Positions 44,403 through 51,850 of a DNA stretch of 64,000 nt are shown here, piece after piece. Under the pieces are notes generated by a model, which did not search any database, was not told where the DNA came from, and saw only the letters and a list, made by a program, of their open reading frames with translations. Each line of letters begins with the position of its first letter. Position 1 is the first letter of the stretch. Location of the stretch: positions 1 through 64,000 of the forward strand of contig CAYMGE010000016.1 in the NCBI GenBank assembly GCA_964389925.1. The letters are read 5' to 3'. The position numbers and the translations under genes are program-made. This DNA is from CALECP01 sp964389925 (GTDB lineage: Bacteria > Chloroflexota > Anaerolineae > Promineifilales > Promineifilaceae).

Positions 44403-44431
44403 TTGACACATCCGAACCGCTGTGCTATTCT
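44403..44431 (+). promoter_or_regulatory. Strong sigma-70-type promoter
   Basis: TTGACA at 44403-44408, an exact 17-base spacer and TATTCT at 44426-44431. It drives the non-coding leader or small RNA that ends at the tandem terminators. Confidence 0.75.
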
Positions 44432-44437
44432 GGAGCC

Positions 44438-44630
44438 GAATTAAATTTTAAGTGAGAGAAATCGGTCTTATGATGCACAACAATTTCTACAGAATCTTCA
44501 ATAGAATCCCAGATGGTGGTTTTCTTGCAACTGTAGGAGAGGTGCGCCTATCGGCCGATTGAAACAGCGACGACGAAGTTCGCAACGAGTAAATCTAAGG
44601 TCACGGCGCATTTGCCCGTGACCTTTTTTT
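44438..44630 (+). ncRNA. Candidate structured small RNA or leader
   Basis: A transcript of about 190 bases is bounded by a consensus promoter and an intrinsic terminator (44598-44630). Bases 44460-44467 (AATCGGTC) can pair with 44553-44560 (GGCCGATT, part of a TCGGCCGA copy), closing a domain of about 85 bases. A 30-codon frame (44470-44562, starting MMHNNFYRIFNR) lies inside but has no good binding site. It could be a free small RNA or an attenuator/riboswitch leader for the ABC exporter 100 bases on. It matches no riboswitch class I know. Confidence 0.4.
44598..44630 (+). terminator. First of two tandem terminators
   Basis: Stem AGGTCACGG/CCGTGACCT with a nine-base loop, followed by seven T's. 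Confidence 0.88.
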
Positions 44631-44637
44631 ATTGCAT

Positions 44638-44667
44638 AGGTCACGGGTGCGCCCGTGACCTTTTTTG
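44638..44667 (+). terminator. Second tandem terminator, near copy of the first
   Basis: Stem AGGTCACGGG/CCCGTGACCT with a four-base loop and a T-run. The stem repeats the first terminator's bases, so one is probably a duplication of the other. Confidence 0.88.
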
Positions 44668-44674
44668 TTTTTAG

Positions 44675-44714
44675 TGGCTATTTGCTCGTACATTTTTGCA
44701 TGAGCAAATAGCCA
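44675..44714. repeat. Perfect 13-base inverted repeat upstream of the ABC exporter
   Basis: TGGCTATTTGCTC at 44675-44687 pairs with GAGCAAATAGCCA at 44702-44714, with 14 bases between. No T-run follows. It lies 17 bases before the exporter start, where an operator or an mRNA hairpin could control it. Confidence 0.6.
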
Positions 44715-44731
44715 TTAGCAACCAGCAAACC

Positions 44732-46558
44732 ATGCAACAGGATAACGATTCATTCAATCTCAAACAGACCGTTGTGCCACAACGTTGGCGCGGTCTGTGG
44801 TTACTTTTGACAGGCTATCGTGGCCTATATCTGGCGGCAATTCTCACCGTTGGGTTGGCGGCGTTGTCAAATATGGGGATGTATTTGGTCATCGGCCGAT
44901 TTGTCGATCAGGTACTTCCAAGCGAGAACATTTTTGCACAACTGCCCATTTATGCGCTTGGCGTTGTTGCGTTGGCATTGCTGCAAGGGCTGTTTTCTGC
45001 CGGTAGCGGGCGGTGGGCAGCATTTGCATCAGAGCGCGTCGTTAAGCGGTTGCGCGACTTTTTATACGACCATTTGCAACGGTTGACCTTCACTTATCAC
45101 GACAGAATGCAAACAGGTGAACTGCTATCGCGTGCGACTTCGGATGTAGACACGATTCGCAAGCTGTTTGCAGAACAGGCGATTGGCATCGGCCGAATCG
45201 CCACGCTTTTCTTCGTCAACTTTGCCGCACTGCTCTGGATCGATGTCACTTACGCACTTGTGTCTGTGTCGGTCATTCCATTTATTTTCGTCATCTCATA
45301 CATCTTCTTCAGCGTGATTGGAAAAAGATACGAGCAGTTTCAAAAGCAAGAGGCGAAATTGACCAATCAGCTGCAAGAAGCATTGGCAGGGGTGCGCGTC
45401 GTGCGGGCATTTGGGCGAACAGAGCATGAGATCGAACGCTTTGAGCGCGAGAACTATAATAAGTATCTCGAAGGTAAGAACTTGACCCGCGCCCATGCTG
45501 CTTTTTGGCCGAGTACGGACATCCTTTGCGGGGGGCAGGTCGTCTTGTCGCTCTGGTTTGGTGCGCGGATGGCGTTAAATGGCGAGATCAGCACGGGGCT
45601 ATTGCTCACGTCAATCGGCTTGGTCAACCAGTTGATCTGGCCGATTCGCAATCTAGGTCGCTTTTTGTCGGAGATTAGTATGGCGCTGGTCAGTTTCGGC
45701 CGAGTGCGCGACATCATCGAGCAAACCCGCGAGCCACTCAGCGATACAAACAGCATCGATCCACCCGCCACACTCGATGGCGACATCACCTTCAAAAACC
45801 TCAATTTCAACTACGCTGGCGAAGAGACAACCGTTCTGCACGACATCAATTTTGAGCTACACGCGGGGCAGACGGTCGCCCTACTTGGCTCGACCGGTTC
45901 AGGGAAAACGACGCTCGTTAACCTCCTGCCGCGTTTCTACGACTACACTGATGGCAGCATCACGCTCGACGGGATTGAACTCAACTGCTATCCGCGCGAC
46001 TTCCTGCGCGAACAGATTGGCATTGTGATGCAGGAAGCATTCCTATTTGCGACAACGATTCGGGAAAATATCACGTATGGCGCGGGACGCGAGGTCAGCG
46101 ATGATGAAGTTTTTGCGGCAGCGGAGGCGGCCGCCGTACATGATGTCATTCTCGGTTTTCCCGATGGGTATGACACCGTTGTAGGTGAACGTGGTGTGAC
46201 GCTTTCTGGCGGTCAGAAACAGCGTGTTGCGCTTGCACGCACCATCTTGCAACAACCCTCCATCCTCATTATGGATGACTCGACCAGCGCGGTTGACACT
46301 GAAACGGAGACGCAAATTCGGGAGGCGATGGTGGGATCGGCCGAGAGTCGCACCACCTTTATCATCGCCCACCGCATTCAGTCGGTCATGCACGCTGATC
46401 TAATTCTCGTCATGCACAAAGGTCACATCATCGAACGTGGAACCCATCAAGAGCTGCTCGCGCAAGCAGGGACGTATCGACGTATTTATGAGCTACAAGC
46501 CAGCATAGAGAGTGAGTTAGAAGTGGAAATCGGTGAGCCAGACCTCGTTTATGCTTGA
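44732..46558 (+). CDS. ABC exporter half-transporter, subunit A (degenerate Walker B)
   Basis: A 608-residue type IV exporter half: six membrane helices (about 25-320) then an ATPase with Walker A 'GSTGSGKTT', signature 'LSGGQKQR', Walker B 'ILIMDDSTSAVD' and H-loop 'IAHR'. The residue after the Walker B Asp is Asp, not the catalytic Glu, so its own site should hydrolyse poorly. The partner at 46.9 kb has the complementary defect. Together they fit the heterodimeric exporters of the TM287/288 and BmrCD kind, which export drugs or lipids. ATG 44732 makes both partners equal in length; an upstream ATG at 44696 lies inside the inverted repeat. Confidence 0.9.
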   Translation: MQQDNDSFNLKQTVVPQRWRGLWLLLTGYRGLYLAAILTVGLAALSNMGMYLVIGRFVDQVLPSENIFAQLPIYALGVVALALLQGLFSAGSGRWAAFASERVVKRLRDFLYDHLQRLTFTYHDRMQTGELLSRATSDVDTIRKLFAEQAIGIGRIATLFFVNFAALLWIDVTYALVSVSVIPFIFVISYIFFSVIGKRYEQFQKQEAKLTNQLQEALAGVRVVRAFGRTEHEIERFERENYNKYLEGKNLTRAHAAFWPSTDILCGGQVVLSLWFGARMALNGEISTGLLLTSIGLVNQLIWPIRNLGRFLSEISMALVSFGRVRDIIEQTREPLSDTNSIDPPATLDGDITFKNLNFNYAGEETTVLHDINFELHAGQTVALLGSTGSGKTTLVNLLPRFYDYTDGSITLDGIELNCYPRDFLREQIGIVMQEAFLFATTIRENITYGAGREVSDDEVFAAAEAAAVHDVILGFPDGYDTVVGERGVTLSGGQKQRVALARTILQQPSILIMDDSTSAVDTETETQIREAMVGSAESRTTFIIAHRIQSVMHADLILVMHKGHIIERGTHQELLAQAGTYRRIYELQASIESELEVEIGEPDLVYA

Positions 46559-46635
46559 TTTGCATAATACTTTGATGCTCTACTGAGGAACCAACATCTT
46601 AGGGGTGCAGCACGCTGTATCCCTATTGGATTGAA

Positions 46636-46916
46636 ATGCAACCAACAGCTTACACTGAACTAAACGCCATGCTGAATGACTTTGTGACCAGCGTGCAGGC
46701 AATTCTTGGCGACAACTTTCTCGCCGCCTACCTCGTTGGCTCGTTTGCAACAGGTGATTGGGATGAATATGGCGATGTCGATTTTGTCGTCGTGAAAATC
46801 AATATGAACGGGTTTGGGACAAAGCTGACCCTGCTGACTTTGAGGCAACGCTGCGGTTTATTCAGTATGCGCTTGATATAGCAAAAACTGAAAAGTCCGG
46901 GCTGACGGAGAAATAA
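46636..46916 (+). pseudogene. Nucleotidyltransferase gene with internal deletion
   Basis: The first frame gives 'YLVGSFATGDWDEYGDVDFV', the GSxxxG...DxD active site of a MNT/aminoglycoside-type nucleotidyltransferase, then runs out of family sequence. In another frame 'YERVWDKADPADFEATLRFI' and 'QYALDIAKTEKSGLTEK' carry on to a TAA at 46914-46916, which looks like the C-terminus of such an enzyme. The middle is gone and the join is out of frame. It lies between the two ABC exporter genes, with one base between its stop and the next ATG. Confidence 0.6.
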
Positions 46917-46917
46917 C

Positions 46918-48744
46918 ATGGATGACGAACTGTTCTTTGAAGAAGAAAATTTTGAAGCGCAACTTAATGCAGCAACACTAAGACGCACAGCGCGGCTTGG
47001 CATACGCCATTGGCAGATGATGGGCGGCTTTGCAATCGGTATTTTCTGTGTGGCAATGCTTGAAGCATACTTCAATGTGCTGGTGGCACGCATCATTGAT
47101 GAAGGCTTATTGGCAGGAGATATGCAACGTTTGACGGAGATTTCTATCCAGTATGCGCTGGTTTGGCTTCCGTTTGCCCTGTGTGTTGTGCTGTTCATTG
47201 TTAGTGCGGGCTATCTAGGTCATCGTGTACAGTATGATTTGCGAAAAAAGATGTTTACGCATCTGCAAAAGCTGCAACTAGCCTACTATGACAAAACGCC
47301 GACTGGTTGGCTTCAGGCACGGGTGACTTCAGATGTGACACGTGTGGGCGATCTCGTTTCGTGGGGCTTTCTGGACATGATATGGGGGTTTGCCGCGATC
47401 ACAACCTCATTGGTCTTTATGTTCTGGATGAATTGGCAACTGGCAAGCGTTGTTGCCATCATCGTGCCGTTGATCTTGGTCGCGGCATGGCAGTTCAAAA
47501 AGCGCATTTTGCAACAGTATCGCACGGTGCGAAAGGCAAACAGCAACATTACGCGCTCTTATAGCGAGAGCATCAGCGGGGTGCGAGTTGTCAAAGCATT
47601 GAGACGTGAAGATGTCAATTTGGATCGCTTTCAAGGGTTGACGAACACGATGTATGAGTCAAGTTTTCGGGCGATGTGGTTGTCGGCCTTGTTTTTGCCC
47701 GTTGTGCAGTTTATCGCTGCACTTGGTGTGAGCGCGATTATCTGGGTTGGTGGCTGGCAAGTTGAGCTGGGCAACTTGACGATTGGCGAAATTCAGGCAT
47801 TTGTGGGGTATGTAACGTTTATGTTGTGGCCGATTCAGCAGTTGGCGGCGGTCTATGCGACGATGCAGCAGGCAATTGCCTCGGCCGAGCGCGTCTTCTC
47901 CCTCCTCGACACCGACCCGACTATCGTCGATAGTCCCGATGCGGCCGATCCTGTCTCTCTGCGCGGTGACATCATTTTCGATCACGTACATTTTGCTTAT
48001 GACAAGGAGAATGACGTGCTGCACAACTTCAATCTGCACGTCAGGCCGGGTGAAACGTTGGCTTTGGTCGGCCCGACCGGGGCAGGCAAAAGTACCATTG
48101 TCAACCTTGTCGCCCGCTTTTACGAGCCAACTCGTGGTCGCATCTGCGTCGCGGGGCGTGATTACAAAGAGTGGACACTACACGGTATCCAGTCGAAGCT
48201 CGGCATGGTGCTGCAAACACCCTATCTGTTTAGCGGATCGATTTTGGATAACATTCGGTATGGGCGGCTGGATGCGGCCGATGAAGAAGTCATCGCCGCA
48301 GCAAAAACGGCCGGCGCAGATGCCTTTATTTCAGAGCTAGAAAACGCCTATACGACACAGGTTGGCGAGGACGGCGTACTGCTCTCAGTTGGGCAAAAGC
48401 AACTGATCAGTTTAGCGCGAGCAATTTTGGCTGACCCAGACATCTTGATTATGGACGAGGCGACAAGCTCCGTCGATACGCTGACAGAGGCATTGATACA
48501 ACAAGGGATGGAAACGTTGATGCAAGGGCGGACGAGCTTTGTGATTGCCCATCGACTCAGTACGATCAAAAATGCAGACAGAATTCTTGTACTAAAAGAT
48601 GGAGAGATTGATGAAATCGGAACACATCAGGAACTATTGCGGAAGCGCGGACATTACTACGATCTGTATACAAAACAGTTCCGCAAGGAGCGCGAGGTTG
48701 AGCTTGTGAACATGTACGAAACAGGGGCGGCATTAGCTGTCTAA
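46918..48744 (+). CDS. ABC exporter half-transporter, subunit B (canonical Walker B)
   Basis: A 608-residue partner of subunit A. An acidic N-terminus leads to six membrane helices and an ATPase with Walker A 'GPTGAGKST', Walker B 'ILIMDEATSSVD' (full catalytic Glu) and H-loop 'IAHRLSTI', but a changed signature 'LLSVGQKQ' in place of LSGGQ. In the head-to-tail dimer this gives one complete site (A's signature with B's Walker B) and one degenerate site. It exports an unknown substrate. A nucleotidyltransferase remnant separates it from subunit A. Confidence 0.9.
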   Translation: MDDELFFEEENFEAQLNAATLRRTARLGIRHWQMMGGFAIGIFCVAMLEAYFNVLVARIIDEGLLAGDMQRLTEISIQYALVWLPFALCVVLFIVSAGYLGHRVQYDLRKKMFTHLQKLQLAYYDKTPTGWLQARVTSDVTRVGDLVSWGFLDMIWGFAAITTSLVFMFWMNWQLASVVAIIVPLILVAAWQFKKRILQQYRTVRKANSNITRSYSESISGVRVVKALRREDVNLDRFQGLTNTMYESSFRAMWLSALFLPVVQFIAALGVSAIIWVGGWQVELGNLTIGEIQAFVGYVTFMLWPIQQLAAVYATMQQAIASAERVFSLLDTDPTIVDSPDAADPVSLRGDIIFDHVHFAYDKENDVLHNFNLHVRPGETLALVGPTGAGKSTIVNLVARFYEPTRGRICVAGRDYKEWTLHGIQSKLGMVLQTPYLFSGSILDNIRYGRLDAADEEVIAAAKTAGADAFISELENAYTTQVGEDGVLLSVGQKQLISLARAILADPDILIMDEATSSVDTLTEALIQQGMETLMQGRTSFVIAHRLSTIKNADRILVLKDGEIDEIGTHQELLRKRGHYYDLYTKQFRKEREVELVNMYETGAALAV

Positions 48745-48861
48745 GTCTTCAAGAAAGCAGCTTCCTCACAAAACCTTAGCCCCTCTCCTTTAGTCTTTGG
48801 GAGAGGGTGCTGGGGGTTTTATTCTTGTAGATTGGTAGGGTTACACAGTTGAGGTGAGGTG

Positions 48862-48898
48862 AAAAAGTGCTAGCCCTTTGAAAGAGCTAGCACTTTTT
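48862..48898. terminator. Bidirectional terminator
   Basis: A 13-base perfect stem (AAAAAGTGCTAGC/GCTAGCACTTTTT) with an 11-base loop lies between the convergent exporter and surface-protein genes. A weaker stem-loop (CCCTCTCC/GGGAGAGGG) lies just before at about 48780-48808. Confidence 0.9.
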
Positions 48899-48908
48899 GT
48901 CAGGTATA

Positions 48909-51308
48909 TTATCCGCGACGGCGAATGAGTATCACGCTGCTGATGCTCAGGAGCAGAATAATCAGCAGAGAGGCAATTTGTGTGGTTGATGTGGCGATGT
49001 TGGTCAACTGAACGCTTGTGGTGACACGTGTATTCTGTGGCTCGCCGTAGATGAAATCGTCCATCACGACGACATCAACACCCTCACTGGGGTTGTCATT
49101 GGCGTTGGTGCGAGAGCCAGCCCAAGGTGGGACGAGTGCTTCGTTGCCAGCGGTTAGCTCAACGAAGTAGACGCACGCCGTGTCGAACTGCACGCCAGCA
49201 AAGGAGAGCGTTTCGGCCGAATCCCCCGCCGCTGGAACAGCTTGTGACCAAATCAGCTTCTGATCAAAGTCGTAGTAGTCGATGCTGGTCAGGTTATCGA
49301 GGTCAACATCAGTAAAAACTGCCCCGAAACCCGTTGTGCCGGCTTCTGTCACTTGGTCGGCGGGTAGGAAGAAGCGAGCCGTTGTAGTGGTTGAGTTGAT
49401 GGCGGAGAACAGTCTCTCGGCCGAAAACGTGCCAAACTGACCGGGATAGGTCGCATTAACGCTGGCAAACTCAACTGGCGTACCGTCATCAACGTCACCA
49501 CTGAGCATAAAACCATCGCCCGTTGTGCTAAACGCGATGCCGCGTGCGCGTGGGCTGGCATTAAAATTGAAGAAGTCCCCCGCGAATGGATTGGGATCGC
49601 TGACGGCAGCAGGGGCAGCATCCCAATTGATTTGGCGACGACCAGCAGGATTGTTGATCGGCTCGAAAGCATTTAAGTCGCCGAGCGACGTGCGGAATGC
49701 TTCGACCGTTGGTGTTAAGCCTGCCGCGTCGCTGGCAAACCCCTTTGAAATGTGGGTTGGCAGGCCGCATTCTGGCTTGTAAGTCGGCTCGCCAAAAATA
49801 AAGTCGTCCATTACAACCACATCAACACCTTCGCCGGGGTTATCGGCCGCACCAACCGCCGTATTCCCGCTGATTAGCTCAACACTATAGACACATTCCG
49901 TCGGGAACTTCGCCCCTGCAAACGAGAGCGATCCGCTCGCCGTGCTGCCAGCATCAATCGGCAGACGATAGAGCAAATTGCCGCTGTCGTCGTAATAGGC
50001 GATGCTGGTAATGTCGCTGAGATCGACATCGGTGAAGACGGCTCCAAAGCCATCGGTGTAGGCACGCTGGGTGTTGTTGGCAGGGTTGTAGAAATTGGCA
50101 GTTGTGGCGGTTGCACCGAGGGGGGTGAAGAGGCGTTCGGCCGAGAACGTACCAAATTCATCCGCATAGCTCGCATTTAGGTTGGCAAAACGCTCACCCT
50201 CACCAGAGGCCGCCGTTGCGCTCAATTGGAAACCCGTCCCGCTTGTCGTGAAGGCGATGCCACGTGCGCGTGGGAAGCTGGTGAAGTTGAAGAAGTCACC
50301 CGCAAACGGATTGGGGGCTGACACCGCGTCGGGAGCTGCATCCCAGTTAATTTGGCGACGGCCGTCGAGATTGTTGAATGGGGCGGGTGCATTGAGGTCG
50401 CCCAGCGCGGCACGAAATGCTTCAACCGAACCGGTTACATCATCGACTGCCTCATACAGTGTCGGCAGCCCACAGTCAGTGACCGGTTGTGGTTCACCAT
50501 AGATGAAGTCGTCCATCGCCACGACATCATAGCCAGCCATTCCGTCAACGATGCCGTTTGCCAGCGCAATGTTGCCAGCCGTGATCCGCACGCGGCTGAT
50601 ACAAACGTCGCTAAACGTTACGCCACCAAACGAGAGCGTCTCGCTCGTTGCACCCCAGCCCGGATTGAGTGTGAGGGTGTAAATCAACGCACCGCTGGTG
50701 TCGTAGTAGTCGAGTTTGGTAATCCCTGCGAGATCAACATCGGTGAAGACGGCGCCAAAGCCATCGACGTAGGCGGGTGTTGTCTGGTCGCCGGGGCTAA
50801 AGAAGGTCACATCGACGATGTTGGAGCCGATGGGGGTGAAGAGGCGTTCGGCCGAAAATGTCGTGAACTCCTCATCGTAGCTGGGGTCGATGCTCTCAAA
50901 CTCAATCGGTGTGCCATCATCAACATCGCCACTTAGCAAAAAGCCACTGCCCGGTGTTGTGAACTCAATCCCACGAGCGCGTGGGAATGCACCAAAGTTA
51001 AAGAAGTCCCCCGCAAATGGATTGGGATCGCTGACCGCAGCAGGGGCAGCATCCCAATTGATTTGGCGACGACCATCGAGATGGTTGAATGGGGAGGGTG
51101 CGTTGAGGTCGCCGAGGACGGTGCGGAAGGTTTCGACTGTCGTGGTGATCGAGCCGTTGGCGGTGTAGGGGGTTGCAGTGCAGTTATTGCTGGCTGCCAA
51201 TGTGGATTCTGCGTAGGCGGTTGGGATTGCGCTGCCGATTAGCCAAATAGTGATGAGGCAAAATAGCAGTAAAATAGGGGGCAAAAGTCGAGAGTTGATT
51301 GTATCCAT
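48909..51308 (-). CDS. Surface protein of three tandem 237-residue domains with C-terminal anchor
   Basis: A 799-residue secreted protein. After a signal peptide (about 9-33) three near-identical domains begin at about residues 57, 294 and 530. Each starts 'VEAFRxxLGDLNA', continues 'GRRQINWDAAPAAVSDPNPF', 'AGDFFNF', 'FSAERLF' and 'GFGAVFTDVDL', and ends 'VVVMDDFIYGEP'. The C-terminus has a membrane helix and the short tail 'LIRRRG', as in sorted or membrane-anchored surface proteins. The domain looks like a beta-sandwich; I cannot name it. The copies are also very similar in DNA, so duplication is recent or maintained. It is probably an adhesin or coat protein. Confidence 0.78.
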   Translation of the reverse strand: MDTINSRLLPPILLLFCLITIWLIGSAIPTAYAESTLAASNNCTATPYTANGSITTTVETFRTVLGDLNAPSPFNHLDGRRQINWDAAPAAVSDPNPFAGDFFNFGAFPRARGIEFTTPGSGFLLSGDVDDGTPIEFESIDPSYDEEFTTFSAERLFTPIGSNIVDVTFFSPGDQTTPAYVDGFGAVFTDVDLAGITKLDYYDTSGALIYTLTLNPGWGATSETLSFGGVTFSDVCISRVRITAGNIALANGIVDGMAGYDVVAMDDFIYGEPQPVTDCGLPTLYEAVDDVTGSVEAFRAALGDLNAPAPFNNLDGRRQINWDAAPDAVSAPNPFAGDFFNFTSFPRARGIAFTTSGTGFQLSATAASGEGERFANLNASYADEFGTFSAERLFTPLGATATTANFYNPANNTQRAYTDGFGAVFTDVDLSDITSIAYYDDSGNLLYRLPIDAGSTASGSLSFAGAKFPTECVYSVELISGNTAVGAADNPGEGVDVVVMDDFIFGEPTYKPECGLPTHISKGFASDAAGLTPTVEAFRTSLGDLNAFEPINNPAGRRQINWDAAPAAVSDPNPFAGDFFNFNASPRARGIAFSTTGDGFMLSGDVDDGTPVEFASVNATYPGQFGTFSAERLFSAINSTTTTARFFLPADQVTEAGTTGFGAVFTDVDLDNLTSIDYYDFDQKLIWSQAVPAAGDSAETLSFAGVQFDTACVYFVELTAGNEALVPPWAGSRTNANDNPSEGVDVVVMDDFIYGEPQNTRVTTSVQLTNIATSTTQIASLLIILLLSISSVILIRRRG
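49010..51140 (-). repeat. Triplicated domain coding repeat (about 710 bases per unit)
   Basis: The three units run at about 51140-50480, 50429-49760 and 49710-49010. Stretches such as the 'GRRQINWDAAPAAVSDPNPF' coding segments are nearly the same base for base. Confidence 0.8.
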
Positions 51309-51554
51309 CTTTTGTAGAATCTCCTTTTTCGTTTACTTAGTTGTACGAAATGTGTGGACGGTGAACGGGAAAACTGTCAATGGAGAACGGTGAACGGGGA
51401 ATTGTTAATGGGAAGAAGCTGTTTTGTGGGTATGTAGACACCTTCATTAATCATTGGCAATTTCCCGTTGACTATTATCACGCTTTCCGCGTTTCAGGTT
51501 CTGCAAGCACTCAAATGGCAGACCACTGACTAAAATTTGTTGATTTATAATCTT

Positions 51555-51761
51555 TCAGTTTTGATTACTCTCCTCATTTGGATACTTCTCTATTTGTGAT
51601 TTGAGAAAGATGATAGCATCGTCGATTGAGGCAAAGCCAATCCATTCTCCATTTGGGACGCGAGTTATGCTTGCTCGCCAGACTATGCTCTCCGCACCAT
51701 CTTCAGGCCAAAGGCGTAGCAGATACGATTGTGTTCTCGGATTGCGTGGATGAACAAACAT
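51555..51761 (-). CDS. Small conserved protein, function unknown
   Basis: A 68-residue protein. 'SYLLRLWPEDGAESIVWRAS' and 'GEWIGFASIDDAIIFLKSQI' follow a pattern I associate with short Chloroflexota proteins that read 'YLLRLWRE...WRASL...GFASLEALFAFL'. No catalytic motif is visible. It lies head to head with the BTAD regulator (90 bases between starts) and could share its control. No good binding site is seen. Confidence 0.5.
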   Translation of the reverse strand: MFVHPRNPRTQSYLLRLWPEDGAESIVWRASITRVPNGEWIGFASIDDAIIFLKSQIEKYPNEESNQN

Positions 51762-51850
51762 AGGGAGAGAGTAACAGACGGGGTGTGATCAAACTGTGAT
51801 TGCAAGCCGCAATGCCTGTTAGGTTTGTGATTTGCGGTTAAAATTCCCAG

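Noticed and set aside
44470..44562. Thirty-codon peptide gene in the candidate small RNA
   Set aside because: No binding site and no family likeness; its 3' part coincides with the paired RNA stem. Kept only as a possibility in the RNA entry.
46801..46916. Small independent gene between the exporter subunits
   Set aside because: It has no start site of its own and continues the nucleotidyltransferase family sequence out of frame, so it was kept as part of the pseudogene.
9050..48850. GTTACGCAG-like words at 9.05, 30.89 and 48.84 kb as insertion-sequence ends
   Set aside because: The flanking bases do not match beyond about ten positions and no target duplications or transposase remains are seen.
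51309..51554. Gene or repeat array before the triplicated protein
   Set aside because: Only degenerate repeats such as GAACGGTGAACGGGGAATTG are visible; no ORF, stem or promoter could be supported.
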